Origin: UBA2588 sp002339805
GTDB lineage: Bacteria; Chloroflexota; Dehalococcoidia; Lucifugimonadales; UBA3495
Direction: 5' to 3'
Length of the DNA: 64,000 nucleotides
NCBI GenBank assembly: GCA_045562555.1
Contig: JBJKVO010000011.1
Coordinates: 62,001-126,000 of the forward strand
Shown in pieces: positions 34,333 through 42,988 of the stretch; position 1 is the stretch's first letter, and each line of letters begins with the position of its first letter. The notes below the pieces were generated by a model. It searched no databases. It was given only the letters and a program-made list of their open reading frames with translations, and was not told the DNA's origin. The position numbers were made by a program, and so were the translations under genes.

Positions 34333-34413
34333 TCGTTATTTATGTGCCTTCTTTGTAAATTATCTGTAACTTATGATCAATATAACAGTAGAGATTCACA
34401 GGATTATATAACA

Positions 34414-34435
34414 CTTTGTGTACAAAGCGTACAAA
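34414..34435. repeat. repeated GTACAAA motif with overlapping dyad
   Basis: GTACAAA occurs at 34420-34426 and 34429-34435, nine bases apart, and CTTTG-TGTA-CAAAG (34414-34427) overlaps the first copy. It lies in the 228-base divergent region between an MFS gene and the small 34561 gene, where an operator would be expected. No regulator is identified. Confidence 0.3.
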
Positions 34436-34560
34436 CCATTTTTTTAGTATTCCCTAAAATGTGTGATTCTAATAGGTTTTAGAAATTATTTACCTTTTTG
34501 CCACCTAGATAGCCTACAATGACTATATAAAATATTAAGGTAATTTGAGGTAAATGGTAT

Positions 34561-34824
34561 ATGAGCGTTAAAGTGATAGTTTCTTTTGAAGTCGAAGATT
34601 GGGATAATTTTAAATCAAAATTTGACAGTTTCGAGCCTTTTCGTACGGAAGCAAATATAACCGCTAATGCGTATAAGCAAGTCGGAACTGCGGATACAGT
34701 ATATATTATTGGAGATGCACCTTCTATAGAAGCATTCCAGGCATTCTCTGGTTCTGATGCACAAGCAGAAAGAATGAAATCTGCAGGCGTCAAATCAGCT
34801 CCCAATGTAGTAGTTTTAGAATGA
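34561..34824 (+). CDS. small ferredoxin-like-fold protein, unknown function
   Basis: 87 residues. KVIVSFEVEDWDNFKSKF, ANAYKQVGTADTVYIIGDA and AFQAFSGSDAQAERMKSAG give a beta-alpha-beta-beta-alpha-beta layout. The protein aligns loosely over its full length with the reconstructed 20056 protein (KV..S.EV, then W.. and a final VV/VI strand), so the two are probably distant relatives. GAGG lies 10 bases before the ATG. Function unknown; such domains often bind or modify small organics as dimers. Confidence 0.62.
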   Translation: MSVKVIVSFEVEDWDNFKSKFDSFEPFRTEANITANAYKQVGTADTVYIIGDAPSIEAFQAFSGSDAQAERMKSAGVKSAPNVVVLE

Positions 34825-34841
34825 TAAGCGCCTAAACTCAC

Positions 34842-34883
34842 AGTATTACGATATTGAATATCAGGATTCTTTATCGTAATACT
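34842..34883. repeat. 12-bp perfect inverted repeat before the decayed membrane-protein gene
   Basis: AGTATTACGATA (34842-34853) and TATCGTAATACT (34872-34883) are perfect complements around 18 bases. The right arm ends 2 bases before a TATAAT (34886-34891). It can be an operator over the promoter, or a terminator hairpin for the 34561 gene, though no T-tract follows. Confidence 0.5.
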
Positions 34884-34885
34884 AG

Positions 34886-34891
34886 TATAAT
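34886..34891 (+). promoter_or_regulatory. -10 box upstream of the decayed membrane-protein gene
   Basis: TATAAT, about 52 bases before the ATG at 34944. The -35 region is covered by the right half of the inverted repeat and does not match the consensus. Confidence 0.4.
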
Positions 34892-34943
34892 TCCTGCGTA
34901 ATCCTTAGGTATTATTTATATTTATTTTTACGTGGAGGTGTTT

Positions 34944-35546
34944 ATGAACACACGAAATGTCACTGGACTTACGTTAATTATTGCGCCCATAGTGGTGATT
35001 CTAAGTTGGATTGTATGGAGCATGCTAGATCCAGATGGCCCAAGCGCATCTGGGACCAGGGCCAACGCAGATATTCTTCAGCCGCTGATGCTTGGTTGTA
35101 TTAGTCGCACTCAGTTTATGGAGTATAGGTCTATTTAATCTCTCTAGAACGATGCTGGATGGAGATGGTGGTGATTATGCCAATATTGGGGGATTGATGA
35201 TCCTTGCAGCTCTTCCAGTCATCATTGCTGAAGTCGGATTGTATTATGCTTCTGGAAGTATTGCGGATGCCGTACTTTCCGACAACTTCTATACTGGAGG
35301 TCAAGCCATGTAGGGCTATGCCGGGTACTCTGATTCAATTTGTTGGATTTGCTATAGTCGGAATAGGAATATTGCTCCAGAAGAACTTTAACCAAATTAT
35401 CGCTTGGTTATTTATTTTGGTAGGAATAGTAGGAGCCGTGATTTGCATCAGTTGCATACGGCTCTCACCTGCTAGGAATCGCCTATGTTGGCTTTGTTAT
35501 AGCGACCGTGCTTGTAGGTATCAATCGGATCAGGGCTAAAGCGTAG
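34944..35546 (+). pseudogene. membrane-protein gene with three frameshifts
   Basis: ATG 34944 has GGAGG 5 bases upstream. Four successive frames, each one base later than the last, make one sensible hydrophobic protein of about 199 residues. Segment 1 (to about 35090) has NVTGLTLIIAPIVVILSWIV. Segment 2 (to about 35310) has VVLVALSLWSIGLFNLSRTM and GGLMILAALPVIIAEVGLYY. Segment 3 (to about 35455) has LIQFVGFAIVGIGILL and IIAWLFILVGIVGAVICI. Segment 4 ends in YVGFVIATVLVGINRIRAKA and TAG at 35544. All three breaks look like one extra base, and none lies in a homopolymer. Roughly six helices are kept between breaks, so decay is recent or the sequence has errors. Family not recognised. Confidence 0.7.
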
Positions 35547-35570
35547 TCAACTAACCAAATTTACTGGTTT

Positions 35571-35600
35571 ATAATGGGAGATCTATTGATCTCCCATTAT
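35571..35600. terminator. hairpin terminator, 13-bp perfect stem
   Basis: ATAATGGGAGATC and GATCTCCCATTAT form a perfect 13-bp stem around TATT, 24 bases after the decayed gene's stop and 19 bases before the MFS start. The following bases (TTCATTC) are only moderately T-rich. Confidence 0.65.
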
Positions 35601-35619
35601 TTCATTCGCAAAGGTTTTA

Positions 35620-36909
35620 ATGCTCAAAAACATTTACAATTGGCATCCACCCGTGCCGTTTTTCTATGGATGGCTTGTACTAACTGCATCATTCTTCTCT
35701 ACATTTGCTGCCACGTCTGTAGCGCAAGTGGTTTTGGGAGGTATTCAGATGTACATATTAGAAGACACTGGTTGGGATAAGGCAAACTTCTCAATTATTA
35801 TTGCGCTAGGTACGTGGATTTCTGGATTTATAAGTCCTTTCATAGGACGATTAGCAGATAAATATGGACCTAGACAAATGATGCCGTTGTGTTTAGTAGT
35901 GGTAGCTTTGTGTTACTTTACGATCTATGGGTTCCCTGGGTTTTGGGCATTCTCGTTGGGGTATGTAGTCTCTAGATCATTAAGTTCTCCTATTTTGATA
36001 AGTATTGTACCAGGTACTATAGCTGTTAATTTTTTCAGGAAACGTAGAGGAGTTGCCCTCTCTGTGGCTTTGATGTCTCGGCCAGTGGCAGGAGCGATTA
36101 ATGTACAACTCATTGCCTTGATTACTCAATTGTACGGATGGAGATCTGCGTATAAATTTTTAGGCTGGTTTTCTCTGATATTGAGCGTGCCTTTATTTTT
36201 GATTATGAGAAGAAGGCCTGAAGATATAGGGCTACATCCAGATGGTATTGAGCCAATTCATTCGGAAAATGAAGCATTAGATCCGACAACTCTTGAATAC
36301 AGCTGGAGCTTTCGAAATGCTATCAAGACTCCCGCGTTTTGGATCTTAGCAGCGGTAGCCTCATTTGTTACATTGGCTTCTTCGAGCGTCCAATTCACTC
36401 TAGTCCCTTACTATGTTGAGACCGTCGGGTTATCTAAATTTGAGGCGGCTACAGTGTTTAGCGTTGGTACCGTTTTGGCTTTGGGTACTTTAGTATGGGG
36501 AATGGTGTCTGATAAATTCAGTCCTAGGTTAGTGCTCGTTTTTATTTTGTTTGTGGGTGCGGCATTAATGTTTTTACTTATAAACGTGACTCAAACTTAT
36601 CAGGTATGGATATTTGCAATTTTATGGGGGATATTTTCTGGCGCTGTTCAAGAAATGACAATCCAAGCTGTATTAGCTCAGTATTTTGGAAGAGAGTCTT
36701 ATGGCAGTTTGAGTGGTGCGATAGGACCTATGCAAATAACTGCACTTGGCTGCGGCACTACCTTTGGTTTGTTTTTGCATAATTTGACGGGTTCTTATGG
36801 AGTAGTCTATCTTACTATGGCAGCGATTTATGTATCGTGCGGATTTTTGACATTAGCGATACAGCAACCAATAACACCCGAAAAGAAGGAGTTAGATAAT
36901 GGAAATTAA
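35620..36909 (+). CDS. MFS transporter
   Basis: 429 residues, twelve membrane helices. GRLADKYGPRQMMPLCLV is the conserved loop 2-3 motif, and FFRKRRGVALSVALMSRPVAG and WGMVSDKFSPRLVLVF are further MFS blocks. It belongs to the monocarboxylate/OFA-like group like the 32977 protein but is not a close copy. AAGG lies just before the ATG. The glutaredoxin gene overlaps its end by 11 bases. Confidence 0.87.
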   Translation: MLKNIYNWHPPVPFFYGWLVLTASFFSTFAATSVAQVVLGGIQMYILEDTGWDKANFSIIIALGTWISGFISPFIGRLADKYGPRQMMPLCLVVVALCYFTIYGFPGFWAFSLGYVVSRSLSSPILISIVPGTIAVNFFRKRRGVALSVALMSRPVAGAINVQLIALITQLYGWRSAYKFLGWFSLILSVPLFLIMRRRPEDIGLHPDGIEPIHSENEALDPTTLEYSWSFRNAIKTPAFWILAAVASFVTLASSSVQFTLVPYYVETVGLSKFEAATVFSVGTVLALGTLVWGMVSDKFSPRLVLVFILFVGAALMFLLINVTQTYQVWIFAILWGIFSGAVQEMTIQAVLAQYFGRESYGSLSGAIGPMQITALGCGTTFGLFLHNLTGSYGVVYLTMAAIYVSCGFLTLAIQQPITPEKKELDNGN

Positions 36910-37138
36910 AATGTATGGCACGACCTGGTGCGGCGATTGTAAAAGAGCTAAAGCTTTTTTTGAAAAACACAATATTGAATATGATTGGTTTGATACGGAT
37001 GAGAATGAAGATTTTGAAAACTACGTTAAAAGTCTCAATAATGGGAATAGAATTGTACCGACCATATTATTTGAGGATGGTTCAATGCTTGTAGAACCAT
37101 CTGATGACGATTTAGCGAAAAAATTATTGGTGGAATAA
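36899..37138 (+). CDS. glutaredoxin-like protein (mycoredoxin type)
   Basis: 79 residues. Cys11-Gly-Asp-Cys14 in TTWCGDCKRAK is the redox motif and NRIVPTILFEDG the cis-Pro segment. The CGDC motif and length are those of NrdH/mycoredoxin-like proteins of bacteria that often lack glutathione. It overlaps the MFS gene by 11 bases and faces the SRPBCC gene with a 3-base gap. Likely role: reduction of mixed disulfides in the cytoplasm. Confidence 0.88.
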   Translation: MEIKMYGTTWCGDCKRAKAFFEKHNIEYDWFDTDENEDFENYVKSLNNGNRIVPTILFEDGSMLVEPSDDDLAKKLLVE

Positions 37139-37141
37139 GTA

Positions 37142-37606
37142 TTAGTCTTCAGCAAACAACTTGTTGATTGCTTCTCTTCTGTAACTAAAGATCTCTTCTA
37201 ATTTTTTCCTAATAAATAGTTTGTTGCTTACAGCTCCTAGCATGCCAAAAGGAGGTGAATAGGTTACTTTATCTCTCATGTCTATCCCTTCTGCAGTTTG
37301 CATGAAAAAATGTTGATGATGCCAAAATATATATGGACCTATTCTTTGTTCATCTACAAAAAATTCATTTTCTCTAATTCTTGTTATTTCTGTTACCCAA
37401 TCGTTTTTGATGTTAAAAAACGGACTAACTTTATAAGATATGATCATACCTTCGTACATCACATCAGGGGTGTCTTCGGAAGTGATATCAAACCCCATAT
37501 ATTCTGGAGTTATTGTTTTTAAATTTCTAGGATTAGCAATAAATTCCCACACTGTGTTCATATCGGCTTTAATAAGTTGCCTGTAATTTAATTGGTAGAA
37601 TGCCAT
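37142..37606 (-). CDS. SRPBCC family protein
   Basis: 154 residues from ATG 37606; the open frame continues to 37687 but overlaps the upstream gene. KADMNTVWEFIANPRNLKTITPEYMGF opens the domain and DKVTYSPPFGMLGAVSNKLF with the closing amphipathic helix ends it, typical of the CoxG/START-like ligand-binding fold. It lies 14 bases after the DUF2867 SDR gene. Together they repeat, as separate genes, the domain pair fused in the 17102 protein, so the two proteins probably work on one hydrophobic ligand. Confidence 0.82.
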   Translation of the reverse strand: MAFYQLNYRQLIKADMNTVWEFIANPRNLKTITPEYMGFDITSEDTPDVMYEGMIISYKVSPFFNIKNDWVTEITRIRENEFFVDEQRIGPYIFWHHQHFFMQTAEGIDMRDKVTYSPPFGMLGAVSNKLFIRKKLEEIFSYRREAINKLFAED

Positions 37607-37620
37607 TTTAGCCTCTCTGA

Positions 37621-39027
37621 TTATTTTGCTAGCTTGTTTATTAATCCTCTGAAAATGAAAGCATGGAATGGCAACAAGGCATACCAATACATTCTACCTA
37701 AAATACCTTGAGGCCTGAATGTTGCTGTTTGAGTTAAAGTGTTACCGTTGATTTGGAATTCCAGCCATGCTTCACCAGGCACCTTCATTTCTGCGAAAAG
37801 AATGAGCCGTTTATCTTTTTTGCTGACGTAGCAAACTCTCCAAAAATCTATTTTGTCATTTATTTGAAGATCGTTTGGATCGCGTCTGCCTTGACCAAGT
37901 CCTACACCGCCCATCATTGTGTCTAGAACTGCCCTGAATCTCCAAAGCCAATTAGCGTAATACCAACCTGTATCTCCCCCGATAGCCCATATTTTTCTCA
38001 ATGTGTTTTCGTCATCTATCACTTTAGCGGTCTTAATATCTTTAACGCAGCCATGTCGAGGAGTGTGAATCCAGTCAGATGGTACATTGGTAAGTTGTGT
38101 GTGTGTCGAACTATTTTCCGATAGTGGATGTAACTCTAGGTCTGGTAAGGCTACAGATAAAGCAGAATTGTAGTCGATGGGCTGGATGTTCAGAAGATTT
38201 TGTAATTCCATATCTTTACACGTTATATCTATCTTCATGCTACTCACTAATGCGTGGGCTAATCTATACGAAGTTGCTGTAACTAAATAAAGCCAGTAGG
38301 ACGATAGGCGTGGAGTGAGTACTGGCACACTAATAATCCAACGACGTAATTTTCTAAACTTTGCATAGAGTAATAACATTTGTCTGTAGGTAAGAATATT
38401 GGGTCCCCCAATATCGAATACTTTGTTATAGGTATTGGGATTTCCTAGGCTTAGAACTAGAAATTGCATTACATCCAAAATTGAAATAGGCTGGCATCTT
38501 GTTTTTAGCCATTTTGGAGTGATCATGACTGGTAGTTTTTCTACTAGATCACGAATGATTTCGAAAGAGCCACTCCCGGATCCTACCACGATCCCTGATC
38601 TGATTGCTGTAAAATTATATGTACCTTTAGCCAATTCGGCCTCTACGGCCTTGCGAGATGCCAAATGATCAGACAAATTGTCTTCGTTTAAGATTCCTCC
38701 AAGGTAAATTACATGCTGTGAATTTGTGTTAGAAACCACCGTGCGGAAATTATGAGCACATGTCAGTTCCATGTCTTGATAATTTGCAGATCCTGACATT
38801 GAATGCATCAGGTAGTACGCAGCGTCGATATCTTCAGGAATATTTAACAGGCTATCATAGTCTAGAAAATCTGCCTGAATGATTTCAATGGAGTCGCGGA
38901 TAGATTCAGGAGGATGAAAGCGGCTTGTATCGCGTACGCAACAAACTACTGTGTGATCTGCTGAGACTAATGTGTGAAGTAAATGGGACCCTATGTATCC
39001 TGTAGCACCAGTGAGTAGAATTTTCAT
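37621..39027 (-). CDS. SDR family NAD(P)-binding protein with DUF2867 domain
   Basis: 468 residues. The Rossmann motif LLTGATGYIGSHLL is at the start, YYLMHSMSG and YLGGILNE follow as in the atypical complex-I-subunit-like SDRs, and the C-terminal half (from about 330, GWYYANWLWRFRAVLDTMMG, RLILFAEMKVPGEAWLEFQI) is the DUF2867 domain. The C-terminal domain is itself SRPBCC-like. Function unknown. Start at the ATG at 39027 lacks a Shine-Dalgarno. Confidence 0.85.
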   Translation of the reverse strand: MKILLTGATGYIGSHLLHTLVSADHTVVCCVRDTSRFHPPESIRDSIEIIQADFLDYDSLLNIPEDIDAAYYLMHSMSGSANYQDMELTCAHNFRTVVSNTNSQHVIYLGGILNEDNLSDHLASRKAVEAELAKGTYNFTAIRSGIVVGSGSGSFEIIRDLVEKLPVMITPKWLKTRCQPISILDVMQFLVLSLGNPNTYNKVFDIGGPNILTYRQMLLLYAKFRKLRRWIISVPVLTPRLSSYWLYLVTATSYRLAHALVSSMKIDITCKDMELQNLLNIQPIDYNSALSVALPDLELHPLSENSSTHTQLTNVPSDWIHTPRHGCVKDIKTAKVIDDENTLRKIWAIGGDTGWYYANWLWRFRAVLDTMMGGVGLGQGRRDPNDLQINDKIDFWRVCYVSKKDKRLILFAEMKVPGEAWLEFQINGNTLTQTATFRPQGILGRMYWYALLPFHAFIFRGLINKLAK

Positions 39028-39096
39028 TCCGGTGAAAGCACTGCCTTATTTTCTAGTAGATTCACCTTTAACTCTAGGCTAATTCAGTAGGTGTAA

Positions 39097-40194
39097 TTAT
39101 ATTATACCTTTTTTGAGTGAGGGAGACACTTTTGATGCTACTAAAGCGACAGATTCATTCACTTGATCTTTCGTTAGTAACCCCCCGACATTGGGCTCTA
39201 TAACTACCCCAGTTAACCCCATTTCTTGTTGGGCATATCGAAGTTTGTCTATAACTTGCTCTGGCGTGCCGTATGCTAGCCTTCCTTGTAGAAGATCTTC
39301 GTATGTAAGACTCGATAGTGCTTCAGCTCGCTTTGCTAGATTCCCTGCATCATCAGGGCCAGCAGCTTTGACAGCATTCACTGCATTTTCTGCTTGTCTC
39401 CTGAATGCATTCATTACCCCTTGTTTAGGGTTTTCTAGAGCTTTTTCCGGATTCTCATGCACATAAACAGGGATACGCATATATATTTCTGGTTCGCCTG
39501 GATGCCCCGATTCTTTCCATGCATCTTTATATAATTGCAAACTTTTCGCGGCGGCAGGGATATCAGATCCTCTCAATCCTGTTGCTAATGGGAATCCTTG
39601 GTTCCCGACTACAGGGAAAGTATCTGGAGTATTGGCTGCGATAATAATTGGCGGGTGCGGGGTTTGGTACGGCTGAGGCATCACTGCTACATCTTTAAAT
39701 TCGTAATATTTGCCTTTGTGATTGAGACGCTCTTCCGTCCAAGACTTTAATATAATGTCAAGATTTTCTTGAAACATGTCTCTACTTTCAGAATATGGAA
39801 CTCCATACCCCTCGTAGGATTTAGGGAAACTACTCCTGCCAATACCAAATATCAACCGTCCTTGACTGATATGATCTACGGTTGCAGCTTCTTCAGCTAG
39901 GCGTATCGGATGACATAAAGGTAGAACACTAACACCAGTAGCTATTTTTATTTTTTTTGTCCTGGCAGCTATAGCTCCAGCCATTACAAGAGGAACAGAG
40001 ATTATTGAAGGAATCCCTCCCCCCATTGGGTCAGTAGGTCGTCTATGTGCCGCGAAGTGCCGTTCTGCTAACCATACTCCATCTATACCGTATTGCTCTG
40101 CAGTATCGGCTAGACTAAATGCTTCAGCAAATGCTTCTTCTTGCGAAGCTTCCCTTCGGAAATCGCATTCCATTACTATGCCGATGTGTTTCAT
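39097..40194 (-). CDS. LLM-class flavin-dependent oxidoreductase (luciferase-like monooxygenase)
   Basis: 365 residues. YGIDGVWLAERHFA, IATGVSVLPLCHPIRLAEE and GRLIFGIGRSSFPKSYEGYG are the typical blocks of FMN-dependent alkanal-type monooxygenases. GGGAG lies 6 bases before the ATG. It follows the YHS gene by 22 bases on the same strand as the acyl-CoA dehydrogenases. Likely role: Baeyer-Villiger-like or hydroxylating oxygenation of a recalcitrant organic compound, which the dehydrogenases upstream then degrade; substrate unknown. Confidence 0.88.
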   Translation of the reverse strand: MKHIGIVMECDFRREASQEEAFAEAFSLADTAEQYGIDGVWLAERHFAAHRRPTDPMGGGIPSIISVPLVMAGAIAARTKKIKIATGVSVLPLCHPIRLAEEAATVDHISQGRLIFGIGRSSFPKSYEGYGVPYSESRDMFQENLDIILKSWTEERLNHKGKYYEFKDVAVMPQPYQTPHPPIIIAANTPDTFPVVGNQGFPLATGLRGSDIPAAAKSLQLYKDAWKESGHPGEPEIYMRIPVYVHENPEKALENPKQGVMNAFRRQAENAVNAVKAAGPDDAGNLAKRAEALSSLTYEDLLQGRLAYGTPEQVIDKLRYAQQEMGLTGVVIEPNVGGLLTKDQVNESVALVASKVSPSLKKGII

Positions 40195-40216
40195 TTCAGA
40201 CTCCCATACATTATGT

Positions 40217-40414
40217 TTAACTTACGTAGTTCGCTGGTGCTGCTAAGAAATTATTTCTGCATTGCAATCCACAGAAATAGTACCATTCTCCGTTATAAAA
40301 GCTTCTAGTGCCTGCGTTCGGATCTACTTCATCTGCTCCATGAGTTGTTTGTCCAGTGGTAGATCTGGCCGCGTCTAAGTCGATTTCTGTGCCACATACT
40401 ATACATGGATCCAT
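40217..40414 (-). CDS. YHS/TRASH-like small metal-binding protein
   Basis: 65 residues. Cys4-x2-Cys7 near the start and Cys48-x3-Cys52 in YYFCGLQCRNNFLAAPANYV match the YHS domain layout with two extra Cys and a His-containing insert. Known: YHS domains occur in copper proteins and at the ends of monooxygenase components. Placed between an LLM monooxygenase and an acyl-CoA dehydrogenase gene, it may be a metal-binding helper. GGAG lies 9 bases before the ATG. Confidence 0.75.
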   Translation of the reverse strand: MDPCIVCGTEIDLDAARSTTGQTTHGADEVDPNAGTRSFYNGEWYYFCGLQCRNNFLAAPANYVS

Positions 40415-40429
40415 TATATTCTCTCCTGT

Positions 40430-41608
40430 TTAAATGTTTACTGCTTCTAAATTCATTCCGAGTCTTACTGGTCCGTCGTGGGCTATTAATGCGCTTGCTA
40501 TTTTTTTCCGATGTTCATATGTGGTCCCTAATCTCATAGTCCAGGCTGCTATTCTCCGGTACCATAAATGCAAATCGAATTCCATCATAAATCCCATGCC
40601 GCCGTGTATCACTTGAGATGTCCTGGCAGTGGCTAGACATTTTTCATTGCAGAAGGATTTAGCTTGAGATACTTCAATCGAATAAGGTAAATCCTGATCC
40701 ATTTTCCATAGTGCTTCGAAGGTTAATAATTCACAGCCGTCAACCCATATTGTCATATCTGCACACATATGGCTTACCGATTGAAAAGCCGCTATAGGCC
40801 TACCAAAAGCTGTCCTGTTCTTAGCGTAATCTATTGCGATTTCCGAGTCTTTTCTAGCGGCTCCAACTAATTGTGCACACAGTAGAGCTGTTGACTTATT
40901 TAGCATATCCGACACCAAAGGCCACCCCTTCCCAATTTCACCTATGATACTGTCTTTAGATACTGATAAATTTCTGATTTCTACTCGGCTTTGCTTATCT
41001 TTGGCAATAGTAGTTAATGGAACACTCGTAAATGCTGAGTTGTTAGTGTCTGCAATACATACAGTAATCCCATCTCTAGGATCATCCTCCGTAGAAGTTC
41101 TGCAAACTATTATCACTTGATCAGAAGCTTCGAAGTTGTCTACAAACATTTTAGTGCCATTGATTACTAGTTGGTCACCTTTGAGTTCCCCGGAAGTAGT
41201 AATAGTCTCTGGGAGATATCGAGGATCTTCTTCGGAGAAAGCCCAGGTTAATATCTGATTGCCGTCTGCAACGAGGGGTAGTATGTCTTGTTTTTGTTTC
41301 TCTGATCCAAAGTCGGATATGGCTAATGACGCAGTCATCGTGCTGTGGAATGGAACAGGTGCAAGTACCCGTCCTGTCTCACTCATAACAATACCCAGTG
41401 TGGTCATACCAAATCCACTTCCGCCATATGACTCAGGTATTGCGAGACTCAGCCATCCTACCTCGGACATTTTTGACCACAATTCTTCAGAGTAGCCTTT
41501 ATCTGACTTTTCCATTTCTCTCACTAAAGAAGTCGGGCATTCTGTTTCGAAAAACTCTCTAGCAGAGTTTCTTATCATTTGTTCTTCTTCGTTAGGTAAT
41601 ACGTCCAT
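40430..41608 (-). CDS. acyl-CoA dehydrogenase (subunit-like, first of a pair)
   Basis: 392 residues. PESYGGSGFGMTTLGIVMSE, KNRTAFGRPIAAFQSVSH and QVIHGGMGFMMEFDLHLWYR are ACAD signatures. The FAD/substrate loop reads WAFSEEDPR rather than the canonical FALTEP form, so this copy is the more divergent of the pair. It lies 29 bases downstream of a second ACAD gene. Known: in actinobacterial steroid degradation such gene pairs encode alpha2-beta2 heterotetramers with only two active sites. Inference: the same may hold here. Confidence 0.88.
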   Translation of the reverse strand: MDVLPNEEEQMIRNSAREFFETECPTSLVREMEKSDKGYSEELWSKMSEVGWLSLAIPESYGGSGFGMTTLGIVMSETGRVLAPVPFHSTMTASLAISDFGSEKQKQDILPLVADGNQILTWAFSEEDPRYLPETITTSGELKGDQLVINGTKMFVDNFEASDQVIIVCRTSTEDDPRDGITVCIADTNNSAFTSVPLTTIAKDKQSRVEIRNLSVSKDSIIGEIGKGWPLVSDMLNKSTALLCAQLVGAARKDSEIAIDYAKNRTAFGRPIAAFQSVSHMCADMTIWVDGCELLTFEALWKMDQDLPYSIEVSQAKSFCNEKCLATARTSQVIHGGMGFMMEFDLHLWYRRIAAWTMRLGTTYEHRKKIASALIAHDGPVRLGMNLEAVNI

Positions 41609-41637
41609 TTTCGTTCCTGTAAATTATTTGATTAGGT

Positions 41638-42843
41638 TTATCCCCTAGGCAGGCCTAGCCCTCGCCGTGATACTTGGTCTTTCATAACTTGAACACTACC
41701 GTGATTGATTCCTGACTGGAACGCACCCATGAGATTATGAGCAAAAACACCGTCTTCTATGTTGTCTTCAGATCCGTTAAGTAGCTGCCCGTATAAGCCA
41801 AGCATTTGAGACACTGATTCTGTGGTTCGGACGCCATGTTCTGGGGCCCAAATCTTTTCCGCAGAGCCTTCATAAGTAAACGTCTCTCCTCTTTCTACCA
41901 TTGACATGCTTCTAAGAGTCATTAATCTGCATACTTGGCCGTCAATCCATAAGTCTGCCAGTCTATCAGTCACTGATGGGTCGTCAGTAAGTTGATAGTT
42001 GCCTAGAGAGTTTTCTTTGGTCCAGTTGATTATGTCCTCGTCTCTTCTTACTGACAGAAGATATCTGCTAGCGCCAACGCGATCTAGGTTTAATCCCATA
42101 GCACCGACATACCAACCTTGGTTTTCTTCTCCGAGCATGGCAGATGCTGGGATTCTAACGTTCTCAAAGAATGTCTCATTTGTTCGATCATCACCGTATG
42201 TTGTTTTATGTGGGGCTTTGGGTTCATTTTGAATTGTCCATAAAGGTCTAACCGTAATACCTGGAGTGTCCATAGGGATTAAAAAGATGGAAATCCCTTT
42301 ATGTTTTGGAGCATCTGGATCTGTTCTAGCCATTAAATACACATGCGTGGCATAGTGTGCCGCTGTGGTGTACATTTTTTGTCCGTTAATTACGAAATCA
42401 TCACCATCTCTTACTGCTCTGCATTGAAGGCCAGCTAAGTCAGCTCCTCCTTGTGGTTCGGTAAACCCTAATGCGAAAGAGATATCTCCGCTAATCATCC
42501 CTGGCAAGAAATATTTTTTTTGTTCCTCTGTACCAGCTGCTAATATGGCAGGTGCTCCACTGCCGGCTCCGCCGACTTGAACACCTATGCGAGAGAATTC
42601 CTCTTCAACAATATATTGGTCGATCCTGCTACCTCCCTGGCCTCCATATTCTTTCGGCCAGCTTATACCAATCCATCCCATGTCACTTATTTTTTTATAT
42701 AAGCCACTCGTTAACGAACCTCGGTTCTGTCTTGAACCAAATTGTTCAATTTCAGTACGAATTTCTTCTGTTACATTCTCACTTATAAATGCTTGTACTT
42801 CTTGGCGTAGGTTCTCTTGCTCAGTTGTATACGCAAAATCCAT
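41638..42843 (-). CDS. acyl-CoA dehydrogenase (second of a pair)
   Basis: 401 residues. PKEYGGQGGSRIDQYIVEEE, FALGFTEPQGGADLAGLQ (flavin loop, close to canonical) and a C-terminal SRRGLGLPRG give the family. It oxidises an acyl-CoA at the alpha-beta bond and passes electrons to electron-transfer flavoprotein, whose fused gene is next upstream. AGGAG is 5 bases before the ATG, and a good promoter lies at 42889-42917. Confidence 0.9.
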   Translation of the reverse strand: MDFAYTTEQENLRQEVQAFISENVTEEIRTEIEQFGSRQNRGSLTSGLYKKISDMGWIGISWPKEYGGQGGSRIDQYIVEEEFSRIGVQVGGAGSGAPAILAAGTEEQKKYFLPGMISGDISFALGFTEPQGGADLAGLQCRAVRDGDDFVINGQKMYTTAAHYATHVYLMARTDPDAPKHKGISIFLIPMDTPGITVRPLWTIQNEPKAPHKTTYGDDRTNETFFENVRIPASAMLGEENQGWYVGAMGLNLDRVGASRYLLSVRRDEDIINWTKENSLGNYQLTDDPSVTDRLADLWIDGQVCRLMTLRSMSMVERGETFTYEGSAEKIWAPEHGVRTTESVSQMLGLYGQLLNGSEDNIEDGVFAHNLMGAFQSGINHGSVQVMKDQVSRRGLGLPRG

Positions 42844-42888
42844 ATGTTCTCCTAAATATGAGAAGTTTAAAAAGTTGATTGTTTAGTT

Positions 42889-42917
42889 ATTTTGACTGTT
42901 TAGAACAATGGTGTCAA
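42889..42917 (-). promoter_or_regulatory. sigma-70 promoter of the acyl-CoA dehydrogenase gene pair
   Basis: On the minus strand a perfect TTGACA (42912-42917) and CAAAAT (42889-42894) are 17 bases apart, giving a leader of about 40 bases. Confidence 0.6.
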
Positions 42918-42988
42918 ATCCAAATACCTATAAATATTGGAGCCTGAATCAGTCTAATTGCAACGGATTAAAACTCTCTATAAATCAC

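Noticed and set aside
34479..34841. 120-codon minus-strand frame over the small 34561 gene
   Set aside because: The plus-strand gene has a ribosome binding site and a folded-domain pattern; the minus frame has neither.
35090..35455. Programmed +1 frameshifting as the explanation of the decayed membrane gene
   Set aside because: Three shifts in one gene, no common slippery sequence, and the second and third sites lack a rare codon or stop arrangement known to promote slippage.
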